This document shows, in pieces, positions 8,542 through 16,487 of a stretch of 36,361 nt of DNA (position 1 is the stretch's first letter; each line of letters opens with the position of its first letter). The stretch spans positions 1 to 36,361 of IMG/VR virus record IMGVR_UViG_3300033150_000980; one strand, given 5' to 3'. The notes beneath the pieces are model-generated. The model saw only the letters and a list, made by a program, of their open reading frames with translations. It did no database searches and was not told where the DNA came from. The position numbers and the translations under genes were made by a program. The DNA is from a virus.

Positions 8542-8827
8542 ACAGAAACAATCTAAATTTGCAAAGATGATACCTTTACTAATTCTCTTTGCTTATGAAA
8601 AAGGTTATGAAGTAACATTTGGAGATTTCTATGCAAAAGCAGGTCACCGTAGATGGAGTTTCCATTATAAGAAATTAGCTGCTGATCTTAACTTATTTAA
8701 GAATGGAAGATATCTAAGAAGTACTAAATCTCATGAACCTTTAGGTCTATTTTGGGAATCTATTGGCGGCACATGGGGTGGTAGATGGGGAGATGGTAAC
8801 CATTATTCCTTAGGAGAAAGTCGATGA
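8531..8827 (+). CDS. Endolysin, M15-type peptidase
   Basis: 98 residues. The segment FHYKKLAADLNLF (about 44-56) supplies a His and Asp in the spacing of VanY/M15 zinc peptidases, and WGGRWGDGNHYSL (about 81-93) matches the second metal-binding region (D-x-N-H). Phage members of this family cut the peptide cross-links of peptidoglycan (for example L-alanyl-D-glutamate peptidases). It is close to a bare catalytic domain: no wall-binding domain and no signal peptide, so it would need a holin. The N-terminal hydrophobic stretch (MIPLLILFAYEKG) is the first helix of the fold rather than a clear membrane anchor. Confidence 0.72.
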   Translation: MTLRQKQSKFAKMIPLLILFAYEKGYEVTFGDFYAKAGHRRWSFHYKKLAADLNLFKNGRYLRSTKSHEPLGLFWESIGGTWGGRWGDGNHYSLGESR

Positions 8828-9324
8828 AGATGATAAAAGGTGATACTTTAGAAAAACAGATTAAGCATATAGATAGAATCCTCAAATTGCAATCACGGAG
8901 ACTTCACAAAACAGTAACTGGTGTTATCACACCTTTTCCAATATCTGGTTATTGTGAGTATCCAAAAGAAGATGTTGTTTTACGTTATATGTTTCCTGCT
9001 AGTGGTAAAATAACTGTTGGAGGGATGTTTGTTGAGAATATGCCTAAGCATGGAATAAATATTGAGACTATTGTGTATCAAAAACTTACATATATTAGTA
9101 AAACAGCATTCTCTAAAAGACAATCTATTATGATAGAGCCTAATGCCAATGTGGAGGCAGGAGATAGATTATTAATAAAAGTTGCTTCTATGAATGAAGA
9201 AGAAGTTGTCTCAGGAATCTGGATTGCTTTCCTCTGGACTCCGGCAGTTAAAGATTCTGAAATTAGACCCTTTCTGATAGATGCTTTGAAAAAAGGAGAT
9301 ATGGATGCCTTGTATCAAATGTAG
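8824..9324 (+). CDS. Unknown probable virion protein
   Basis: 166 residues, starting in an ATGA overlap with the endolysin stop, with AGGAG upstream. A basic N-terminal helix (about residues 8-29) is followed by a beta-sandwich-like stretch (FPASGKITVGGMFVEN, ANVEAGDRLLIKVAS) and a short C-terminal helix. The pattern recalls small trimeric phage head or tail accessory proteins with an N-terminal coiled coil, but no family can be named. Confidence 0.55.
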   Translation: MKMIKGDTLEKQIKHIDRILKLQSRRLHKTVTGVITPFPISGYCEYPKEDVVLRYMFPASGKITVGGMFVENMPKHGINIETIVYQKLTYISKTAFSKRQSIMIEPNANVEAGDRLLIKVASMNEEEVVSGIWIAFLWTPAVKDSEIRPFLIDALKKGDMDALYQM

Positions 9325-9481
9325 TAATGGTAAATGGAAAATTGGAACAGGTAAATGTATGTATCCTTCTAAAACTGTCTGTGAACGTGCTTTGAAAGGT
9401 TATCAAGTTGCTAAACATATACATCACTCTGCAGATAATGGAAAGTTTCTTGAAGATAGAAAAAGGAAATTTAATGTATGA
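9305..9481 (+). CDS. Small zinc-ribbon-like protein
   Basis: 58 residues, too short for most gene callers. It begins MPCIKCSNGKWKIGTGKC and has Cys at 3, 6, 18 and 26, a plausible zinc knuckle. GGAG lies 7 nt before the ATG, the start lies inside the previous gene, and the stop forms an ATGA overlap with the next gene, all supporting real translation. Small phage proteins of this Cys-rich type recur in structural clusters; function unknown. Confidence 0.7.
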   Translation: MPCIKCSNGKWKIGTGKCMYPSKTVCERALKGYQVAKHIHHSADNGKFLEDRKRKFNV

Positions 9482-10878
9482 GAGAATTTTATACTAAAAT
9501 TGATGAAGCTTTAACAAAAGGCCTTAGGTCTGAAATTAGAACTCCAAGGAATTCACCTGTTTTACATGAATGCCTTGGCTTTAGAATTGGAAAGAAAGCA
9601 CTTGAGGAAACTGAGTTTCTTTATAATCCTTTACCTTCAAGCCTTGATATGCACTACAGTTGGCCTTTTCCTCAATTTCTTAAGCAAGAGAAATATAAGA
9701 TTCTCATTGTTAGAGATAGCATTACCAATATGGAAGATGTTGTTTATTCTTTAGATAATCATTATAATGCTACACAAATATTTGCTATAGATGAACTTAC
9801 ATATGACAAAGGTTCTTTAATGGAATTAGCTGATTTTGGTTCTTACGCATTTATGACCAATGGAGTTATAATGATCTATTGGGATGTAGGAATTAATGAT
9901 TGGCAAGAAGTAACATCTCATGCAAACATTCCTATGATGCGAACTGTGTGTAACTTTAAAGGGCAAATGATAGGTGGATGTGTCCTATCTGACTGGCATA
10001 GTTGCGATGAAAAGTTCATTGTCTGGTCTAAAATTGGAGATGTTGATTTCACTCCTGGTTTGAAAAACGAAGCAGGTTTTCGTCGTGATCCTTTTGGTGG
10101 CGAAGTCTACCATGTGCGAAGGTTAGGTGATAATGTAGTTGTATACAGTTCAGGTGGTGTAACCTTAATGAGTCCAGTAATGTCTCCTGCTGCAACTTTT
10201 GGGTTTAAAGAGATTCATAATGTAGGTCTTAAAAACAGAGGTGCTATGAATGGAGATTTCAAACGTCATGTGTTTGTAGATCTTGAAAACACTGCATGGT
10301 ATTTGAGTGAAGAAGGTTTGAAAGAGCTTGACTATAGTGAGTATGTAAAAGAACTCAATGCAGGAGATAACATTGTCAACTTCAATTCATATAAAGGAGA
10401 TTTTTACATCTCTGATGGTATGAAGAGTCTTCTTCTTTCACCACAAGGAATGACTAACTATCCTGACCCAGTAAACGCTGTCTGGTATGATAATGAAGAT
10501 GGTCATGGTTTATGTGGCTTACCTGAAACTCCAGAAGGAACATTTGAGCATTTGATAGTTTCACATATCATAGACATGGGTTACAGAGCTCAGAAAACAA
10601 TCTTCTCAATTGAACTAGGTTCTACAGCAATGGATGCGGAAGTAGCTATTGATTGGAGAATGCATCACACAGTTGACTTTCAACGAACTGCATTTGTTCC
10701 TGTTAATTCAGAAGGTATTGCATCATTAATTATTGCAGGGACTGAATTTAGAGTCTGTGTGAGATCTAATTACTTCGTAAATGAATATTCATCTTTAGAT
10801 TATATAATCTTAAGATGGAAAATGACTGACTTAAGAGGTTTGAGAGGTGTGTATGCAGCTCCGCCGAGAGGACAATAA
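9478..10878 (+). CDS. Predicted tail/stopper structural protein
   Basis: 466 residues, beta-rich, with repeated blocks of aromatic-ended strands (for example NGVIMIYWDV, DEKFIVWSKIGDVDF, NVVVYSSGGVTLMSP, RHVFVDLENTAWYLSEEGL), consistent with a beta-propeller-like fold such as podovirus tail stabilisation or nozzle proteins. No membrane segment or enzyme motif. It is coupled to both neighbours (ATGA at the start; last base shared with the next start). It is the largest protein between capsid and internal proteins, where podoviruses encode tail-hub components. The propeller idea is inference from the strand pattern. Confidence 0.6.
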   Translation: MREFYTKIDEALTKGLRSEIRTPRNSPVLHECLGFRIGKKALEETEFLYNPLPSSLDMHYSWPFPQFLKQEKYKILIVRDSITNMEDVVYSLDNHYNATQIFAIDELTYDKGSLMELADFGSYAFMTNGVIMIYWDVGINDWQEVTSHANIPMMRTVCNFKGQMIGGCVLSDWHSCDEKFIVWSKIGDVDFTPGLKNEAGFRRDPFGGEVYHVRRLGDNVVVYSSGGVTLMSPVMSPAATFGFKEIHNVGLKNRGAMNGDFKRHVFVDLENTAWYLSEEGLKELDYSEYVKELNAGDNIVNFNSYKGDFYISDGMKSLLLSPQGMTNYPDPVNAVWYDNEDGHGLCGLPETPEGTFEHLIVSHIIDMGYRAQKTIFSIELGSTAMDAEVAIDWRMHHTVDFQRTAFVPVNSEGIASLIIAGTEFRVCVRSNYFVNEYSSLDYIILRWKMTDLRGLRGVYAAPPRGQ

Positions 10879-11327
10879 TGTTAACTAAACTAATGCCCGA
10901 TCAAATATCTAACTTTTGGGATATCATTAAATATGCTATTGAGGAATCCCTACCTCCAATTGTAGGTGAGAGTCCTGATAAGATGAATAAGATCCTCGCC
11001 GCACTTCTCTGTGGCAAAGCACAGTGTTGGACTAGTTATGATAAAACAGAAGGTGAGAATAAGTTTGAAGGTATCGTAGTTACAAGGGTTACTTATGATG
11101 ATGTAAGTGATACAAAGAATTTATTAATATACTGCTTATATGGTTATGAGACAGTGAATAAATCTAATTGGTTAAGTGGCTTTAAAACCTTGGTAAAGTT
11201 TGCTATAGGTCAGGGATGTAGTCAAATCGTAGGTTATTCAGATGTACCTTTAATACTTAAGATGGTTGAGAGACTTAAAGGTGAGACTAAATATACCTTT
11301 GTCAGGTTACCTTTGTTTAATAAATAA
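10878..11327 (+). CDS. Small protein, possibly GNAT-like fold
   Basis: 149 residues. The order of elements (helical start; central strands such as LLIYCLYGYE; the helix WLSGFKTLVKFAIGQGC; then QIVGYSD and a final RLPLF strand) is similar to acetyltransferase-like proteins often found among phage tail genes, but the acetyl-CoA loop (RxxGxG/A) is not evident, so an enzymatic role is doubtful. The ATG overlaps the preceding TAA by one base. The 3' end lies inside palindrome copy 4. Confidence 0.55.
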   Translation: MLTKLMPDQISNFWDIIKYAIEESLPPIVGESPDKMNKILAALLCGKAQCWTSYDKTEGENKFEGIVVTRVTYDDVSDTKNLLIYCLYGYETVNKSNWLSGFKTLVKFAIGQGCSQIVGYSDVPLILKMVERLKGETKYTFVRLPLFNK

Positions 11328-11333
11328 ACGGAG
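11311..11333 (+). repeat. 23-nt RBS-associated palindrome, copy 4
   Basis: Arms CTTTGTTT and AAACGGAG flank AATAAAT. The GGAG in the right arm is the ribosome site for the ATG at 11343. The left half encodes the last residues of the previous gene. Confidence 0.75.
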
Positions 11334-11342
11334 CATTGAATT

Positions 11343-12242
11343 ATGCTAATATTTACAAATGACTGGAAAAACTTTGAAGCTAAGATTCATAAAAAAGGTG
11401 GTGGAGGTGGAGGTGGTGCTGGTGTAGTTGATTATCCAGCACATATGAAAACTTGGCACTCAATGGCTCTTGATGGTTCTGGTGTAGATACACTTACATC
11501 TAGTATGACAGATATGATGAATATAGCATTTGGTGCTGACCCTTATACAGGTGAATCTGCCTATGACCCAGATACAGAACTTACATCAATGCTTGCTTCT
11601 GTAAGTGATCTTGATACATTAGTTGCATTGCTAAGTTCAGGAAACACTTTGGACACAGTTATTGCAGACGTTCTTTCTGACACAAGGATTGATGATGCAG
11701 TTGATGAATATTCACTTGATCTTGGAGATAGATTAACATCCGAAGTTCTTCCAAGATTCGAATCAGGGATGAGAGATATCAATGCAGTTGTTTCATCAGC
11801 CTTCGTAGTTGGAAGGGGTATTATTGAAGCTAGCCAAACACGACAAGTTGCTAAATATAGTGCAGATTTACATATGAAAGCATTTGGCGATGATGCTTTG
11901 AGGTTGATAGCGCTTAAACTGGAGTATCAAAAATCTCTAACTCATATAGCTGTTGAAGCAAATCGAATAAAGATAGTTGCTAAGAAAGAAGAAACTGATA
12001 TGAATCTTGATATAGATGAATCTGCAGCTACTTGGGACTTAAATGTATTCCAACATGGTGCTAATTTGTTAGCATCTATTGGTGGCGGTACCTATATACC
12101 CAATGAAAAGAAAAAGAGTGCTCTTAGTTCCGCTTTGGGTGGAGCATTGAGTGGAGCTGCTGCAGGATATATGGTATCTGGTGGTAATCCTATGGGAGCT
12201 GCCATCGGTGGAGCACTTGGTGCTGCATCTAGTTTTTTATAA
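11343..12242 (+). CDS. Internal virion / ejection-type protein with glycine zipper
   Basis: 299 residues. A run of seven Gly follows residue 19. The middle is helical and acidic. The C-terminus (about 260-299) is a Gly/Ala-rich hydrophobic stretch with small residues at regular spacing (SALGGALSGAAAGYM, GAAIGGALGAASSFL), the pattern of a glycine-zipper membrane insertion segment. Podovirus internal proteins that leave the capsid with DNA and form a channel through the envelope often carry such segments. The gene heads a cluster of internal-protein candidates. There is no catalytic motif. Confidence 0.62.
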   Translation: MLIFTNDWKNFEAKIHKKGGGGGGGAGVVDYPAHMKTWHSMALDGSGVDTLTSSMTDMMNIAFGADPYTGESAYDPDTELTSMLASVSDLDTLVALLSSGNTLDTVIADVLSDTRIDDAVDEYSLDLGDRLTSEVLPRFESGMRDINAVVSSAFVVGRGIIEASQTRQVAKYSADLHMKAFGDDALRLIALKLEYQKSLTHIAVEANRIKIVAKKEETDMNLDIDESAATWDLNVFQHGANLLASIGGGTYIPNEKKKSALSSALGGALSGAAAGYMVSGGNPMGAAIGGALGAASSFL

Positions 12243-12263
12243 ATAACTTAAGGAGGAAAATAA

Positions 12264-13187
12264 ATGCCTATAGACCCTAATATGTTAGCATATTTTGCTG
12301 CTTCATTTGGTCAAGGTTTAATGAATCCAGATGACCCAATGCAGCAAGTGGCGGGTGCAACTAAACAAACTATAGCTACTAAAAGCTATATGGATATGGT
12401 TAAGCAGATGCTTGCAGGCGGTGGGAAATTTTCTATGGACAAAGATAAATTCAAACTTGATGCACCATCTGCTTTACTTGGAGATGATCTATTTAAAGAC
12501 GCTCCTGCAGGAACGGCTATGAATGCTCCAACAGGAACAGGGACTGCATCTACTCCTGGAGGTGGAGATGGTACAGGTATGGATATGTCTAAGTTGATGA
12601 TGCTTAATTTATTAGGAGGTGGTACATTAAACCCTTCCGCTAGCCCACTAAATATAAGCGGCGTTAGTTTAGCTGGGCTGACACCTGAGAATATTTCGCA
12701 AGCGCTGCAATTAAAACTTATGAGTGAAGAAGTTGGGCGAAAGAAACTTTCTGACATTTATAAAATGATGCAACCTACAAAAGTTGAAGATCCTCGAACT
12801 ACAAAGATTAAGAATTATGAATACTACAAAACTCAAGAAGAACTTGCTGGGAGAAAGGCTAAATCAATAGAGGAATGGGATGCTGGATTGGTTAGAGAGA
12901 GACGTCTCTATGATGAAGCAGTAGCCTCCGGTATGATTAAGGAAGAAAATCCTTTCCATGAGTGGTTGTTTGATCTTAGGAAAGCTGGTCGTGATGTGAT
13001 TAGCATTGGTGAACAAGCTGTCCAAAGAGGTAGAGGTAAAGGTCAAGCTGAAGTGATGGCTCCTGGATTTGCTCAAAGTGTTAAAGTAGATCTTATGAAA
13101 GATAAAGCTAACTGGCCAAGTGACACACTAATTAAACAGTATACAGATAAAGGTCTTCCATCGTGCTCAGAAGCGAATGATTCTTGA
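12264..13187 (+). CDS. Internal virion protein, coding frame broken near the 3' end
   Basis: The open frame is 307 residues, starting after a strong AAGGAGG. The N-terminal half is Gly/Met/Asp-rich and low in complexity; the C-terminal half is helical (SIEEWDAGLVRERRLYDEAV and onwards). The frame ends with an unconvincing LPSCSEANDS tail, while the +1 frame from about 13153 continues with a typical charged helix to a TAA at 13288-13290, exactly where the next gene starts. The real protein probably reads through a +1 shift, by error, mutation or recoding. It lies between two other internal-protein candidates. Confidence 0.62.
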   Translation: MPIDPNMLAYFAASFGQGLMNPDDPMQQVAGATKQTIATKSYMDMVKQMLAGGGKFSMDKDKFKLDAPSALLGDDLFKDAPAGTAMNAPTGTGTASTPGGGDGTGMDMSKLMMLNLLGGGTLNPSASPLNISGVSLAGLTPENISQALQLKLMSEEVGRKKLSDIYKMMQPTKVEDPRTTKIKNYEYYKTQEELAGRKAKSIEEWDAGLVRERRLYDEAVASGMIKEENPFHEWLFDLRKAGRDVISIGEQAVQRGRGKGQAEVMAPGFAQSVKVDLMKDKANWPSDTLIKQYTDKGLPSCSEANDS

Positions 13188-13290
13188 GGCAATGGATAAG
13201 CAGATTCGACAAGCGTTTAAAGGTAAAGAAATAACACTTGGAGAGGAAGGCTGGGAAGTTGATGGAGAGTTAAAGGTGAGGTATCCTTAA
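13153..13290 (+). other. Downstream part of the preceding gene in the +1 frame
   Basis: The +1 frame encodes VFHRAQKRMILEAMDKQIRQ and then an acidic stretch ending in VRYP. It has no start or ribosome site of its own before 13177. The stop TAA overlaps the next ATG by one base, as expected of a true gene end. A possible recoding site is TCT TGA at 13182-13187, which a +1 slip would turn into GAG GCA. Confidence 0.6.
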
Positions 13291-15206
13291 TGGATTTTGA
13301 AAGTATATTAGATAGAGATTCTAAATTTGAACATCTCTTAGGTGAGGTTAGTCCTAAGGATAGTCCTTTTGAAAAAGTCTTAGGTGAGATTGAATCTATA
13401 CATAAGGATCCTTTTGCCGATCTTAAACCTGCACCTAAGATTTCTCTTCAGTCTAAGAAATATCCTCAATCTTTCTTAGGCAGGCAAATGAAAGGAATGG
13501 AGGCATCTTTAGGATTATCTGAAGAGGAATATGATACCCTTGAAACTGAGATGATCTCGCAAGAGAATAAAGACTCATTCATGGAATCTATTGGTGAGGT
13601 AGCAACTCTTGCTGGTCAACCTTATGATGTTGCTAAAGGTGCAGGTAGTTTCATAATGGCTGGAATTCCTACTTTCTTAATTGGCATAGGTGGAGCCGTT
13701 AGTGAGATGAATAAGGAACTTCCTCAATTCATAGCTGGATATTCTAATCTTCTAGACATGGCTGATGCTGCAGAGAGAGGGTTTACCAAAGTTGGTAAGT
13801 ATATGCAGCCTGGAAAAGAAAAGGTTGAGGATTTTCTAGAGTTTCCTAGAGAAACATTTAAAGGTGCTTTTGGTGAACCTTTGTCTGAATTGCTTCTTGG
13901 TCGTCCTGAAGATGTAGATCCTGATTTAGCTGGTGAAATAGCAATGGTTCCTATGACTGTTGCTGAAGCTCCTTTCAAAGCAGCTTCTGAAAGTGAGAAA
14001 ATAAAAACAGTTGCTAAGGTAGCTAAAAAACTTTGGTTAGACAAAGTATTTGTTACTGAAGATAATATTAGAGGTGCACTTAAATTTGCTGGATTCTTTG
14101 CAGGGCTTGCTGCTTTACATAAGGTTTACAGGGGCAAACCTGGCGTTGTTAAGGATGTTCCTAAGAGAAGTGTAATTAAAGATGTTAAGGAAGTTGCTGA
14201 CAAAGCTGAGAAAATTGCTGAGACAGAAATATTGATTGAGAAGACTCCTAATGAAGCAATTAAATCTGCTCAAGAAAAAATTCTTAAGATGGAAAAGATT
14301 CAACTTGAACTTGAAGCGAAGAAAATTGCTGAAGATTTAAAGAAAGAAGCTGATGTAGAAAGTGTTGTGAAGAAAGATCTTAAGAAGAAAGGGAAGAAAG
14401 TTGAAGAGGTTAAGAGTGATCTGAGGACTGCTGAGGAAAGACAGGCTAAAATTGAGAAGGTTTTTAAAGAGGAAGTTAAAAAGGCACCTGAGAAGAAAGT
14501 TGAACCTTCTAAACCTTCCCCTAAGACTGAGCCAAAGATGAGTAAAGATATTAAAATTATCTATGACGAAGTTATATCTGAGCTCCCTGACTATATCAAG
14601 AAAGATATAGATGTTGAATCTATTCGTACAGCTATTTTTCCTGCTGAGCATCAAGGAGAAGGTGGAAAGACTAAAATAACTGGAAAACTTAAAGACCCTG
14701 AAAAGTATCATATTATATTAGAGAAGGGAGAAGAAAATATAAAGAAAACTTTAAAGCATGAACTATTACATACTTATGTTTTAAAGCATCGTGAGCTAGT
14801 AAAAAAAGAACATGGAATGTTTGGAGATGAAAAAGCTGTTGAGTTGTTGGAGAAAGAACTTACTCCAGAACCTATCACCCCTTTAGATCGTCAAACAGGA
14901 GTCTCAATTCCTGAGTTTGAAGGTGAGAAGAGTCCCTTCTTTCAAAATAAAGAAGAAACAACTGCATTTAAGAAGGTTTATGAAGAGAGGAAGAAGTCAG
15001 TTTCTGAAGATGTGGAGATTGCTACTCAAAAGCTAATCAATGATGTGAATAGATGGTATCATGGAGATGAGACAGTTGACATTGTTAAGGTTAGGAATAG
15101 TCTAAGGAATCTTGCATCAAGTGGTGATGAGTTAAGGATGGAATTTCTTACAGGTACAGATCATCTTAATTGGTTAGATACTGTTGGAAGCTTCTACTTG
15201 GGCTAG
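13290..15206 (+). CDS. Giant polyvalent virion protein, N-terminal part with zincin motif
   Basis: 638 residues in this frame. The N-terminus has short acidic repeats (HLLGEVSPKDSPF, KVLGEIESIHKDPF); residues about 110-160 and 260-275 are hydrophobic and small-residue-rich and may contact membrane; residues 290-420 form a long Lys/Glu coiled coil. H490-E-L-L-H494 is a zinc metallopeptidase signature (HExxH) preceded by KKTLK, as in zincin domains of phage 'polyvalent' proteins that enter the cell with DNA. The frame ends without a domain boundary, and the following frame continues the protein, so this is the first third of a protein of roughly 1,800 residues. Confidence 0.72.
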   Translation: MDFESILDRDSKFEHLLGEVSPKDSPFEKVLGEIESIHKDPFADLKPAPKISLQSKKYPQSFLGRQMKGMEASLGLSEEEYDTLETEMISQENKDSFMESIGEVATLAGQPYDVAKGAGSFIMAGIPTFLIGIGGAVSEMNKELPQFIAGYSNLLDMADAAERGFTKVGKYMQPGKEKVEDFLEFPRETFKGAFGEPLSELLLGRPEDVDPDLAGEIAMVPMTVAEAPFKAASESEKIKTVAKVAKKLWLDKVFVTEDNIRGALKFAGFFAGLAALHKVYRGKPGVVKDVPKRSVIKDVKEVADKAEKIAETEILIEKTPNEAIKSAQEKILKMEKIQLELEAKKIAEDLKKEADVESVVKKDLKKKGKKVEEVKSDLRTAEERQAKIEKVFKEEVKKAPEKKVEPSKPSPKTEPKMSKDIKIIYDEVISELPDYIKKDIDVESIRTAIFPAEHQGEGGKTKITGKLKDPEKYHIILEKGEENIKKTLKHELLHTYVLKHRELVKKEHGMFGDEKAVELLEKELTPEPITPLDRQTGVSIPEFEGEKSPFFQNKEETTAFKKVYEERKKSVSEDVEIATQKLINDVNRWYHGDETVDIVKVRNSLRNLASSGDELRMEFLTGTDHLNWLDTVGSFYLG

Positions 15207-16380
15207 TAGGATTGGAGCAAAATCATCAATAGGTTATCATGGAACTAGTACAAAGTTTCTACCTGGAATTGAGCAAAGAGGATTAAGACCCATCAGTTTA
15301 AAACAGATAGTTGAAAATGTTTTAGATGAATTAAATTTAAAAGGAAAAGAAAGAGAAGAAGTTAGAAAGACTATAGAAAGTTATGACTACTTTGAATATT
15401 CTATTAAAGAGGGAGAAGGAGCTAGACCATATGACAAACCTGATTTATATATAGCTAAGGATATTGAGTCTGCTAGAGGATATGCAGAATGGGCTGGAGA
15501 AGCTTATGATAATGCTTTGATAGCTGCTGGCGCATTTGATAAACCTGGTGGTAAATTTAATCGTGCAGTTTCAAAAGACATAGCTAAAAAAGTTAAATCT
15601 TTGTATGAAAAGAATAGAGCAGCAGAACCAGTTGTTCTTGAAGTTGAGGTTCCTGGAGGATTAAAAAAGGGAGATAATATATATAGAGACCAACTTAAAT
15701 ATAAAGTTGTTGAACCACTTCGTTTAATAAAAAAACGAAGGGAAGGTATAGAACTATTTACAGGAATTGATCCTACACAAGTAAAGAAATTAATTAAATC
15801 TATCAAACCTAAGTGGGATAGGGATAGTCAATCATGGAAATTTGATGTTAGAGGGATGCTACAGGAAATATATAAAGATCCAGAATCTGGATGGTGGATG
15901 GATGCACAAAGATTAACACCAGGTACTAATAGACCTCTGTACTTAGGAGATACAAAGATAGAGGCGATAAAGAAATCTACTGAATTAGCGATTGAAAGTA
16001 TTAGGGATTTACCAGGTGTTCAACTTTACTCCGGTCTCCCTCTTGACAAAGCATCTAAATTAATAATTGAAGGTGCTAAGCGGGCAAAAGAATACATGGA
16101 TGATGCTAGACATGCAAAAAGAATTAGACCCTTCAGGGCTGCAAAGATTGGTTATGAAGCAGCTATTCGTGAACTTGTTGATAAATCTGGAAATATCAAG
16201 TGGGATTTTATTGATAAGTTGGGTCTTAAAGGTTATGAAATAGTCCAAAAATTAGTCCTCACTAAAGGTGCTAACACCATTGCTGCTAATAAATTAAAAC
16301 AGATGCAGAGAGAAGTCTATGGAGGTCTCTCTCGTAATGAAAAGAATGTGTTAGACAATCTAATAGTGGTAAGCAATTAA
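15184..16380 (+). CDS. Giant polyvalent virion protein, ADP-ribosyltransferase-like part
   Basis: The +1 frame continues the protein for 398 residues. There is no ribosome site before the nominal TTG at 15184, so it is best read as the middle of the same protein. IGYHGTSTKFLPGIEQRGL (about 16-34) is the Y-H-G-T-S start typical of ADP-ribosyltransferase-like folds, and DLYIAKDIESARGYAEWAG (about 86-104) fits the second conserved block. Such domains in phage polyvalent proteins are thought to modify host targets after injection. The frame closes at 16380, but coding continues in the original frame from about 16365 (SGKQLTPSDAISY). Confidence 0.68.
   Translation: MEASTWASRIGAKSSIGYHGTSTKFLPGIEQRGLRPISLKQIVENVLDELNLKGKEREEVRKTIESYDYFEYSIKEGEGARPYDKPDLYIAKDIESARGYAEWAGEAYDNALIAAGAFDKPGGKFNRAVSKDIAKKVKSLYEKNRAAEPVVLEVEVPGGLKKGDNIYRDQLKYKVVEPLRLIKKRREGIELFTGIDPTQVKKLIKSIKPKWDRDSQSWKFDVRGMLQEIYKDPESGWWMDAQRLTPGTNRPLYLGDTKIEAIKKSTELAIESIRDLPGVQLYSGLPLDKASKLIIEGAKRAKEYMDDARHAKRIRPFRAAKIGYEAAIRELVDKSGNIKWDFIDKLGLKGYEIVQKLVLTKGANTIAANKLKQMQREVYGGLSRNEKNVLDNLIVVSN
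15718..15740 (+). repeat. 23-nt palindrome, copy 5, inside a coding region
   Basis: Arms CTTCGTTT and AAACGAAG, perfectly complementary, flank AATAAAA. Unlike most copies it lies inside an open frame (coding LRLIKKRR) with no start codon after it. Confidence 0.7.
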
Positions 16381-16487
16381 CACCTTCAGATGCTATAAGT
16401 TATATAGAAACATTTGCTCAATTAGAAGGAATAACATCAAAGCGAGCAAGTATCATTCGTAGAAGGGTAAAGGGATACTTTGAATGG

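Noticed and set aside
10878-11327. Functional acetyltransferase
   Set aside because: The acetyl-CoA binding loop is not evident, so only a possible fold resemblance is noted.
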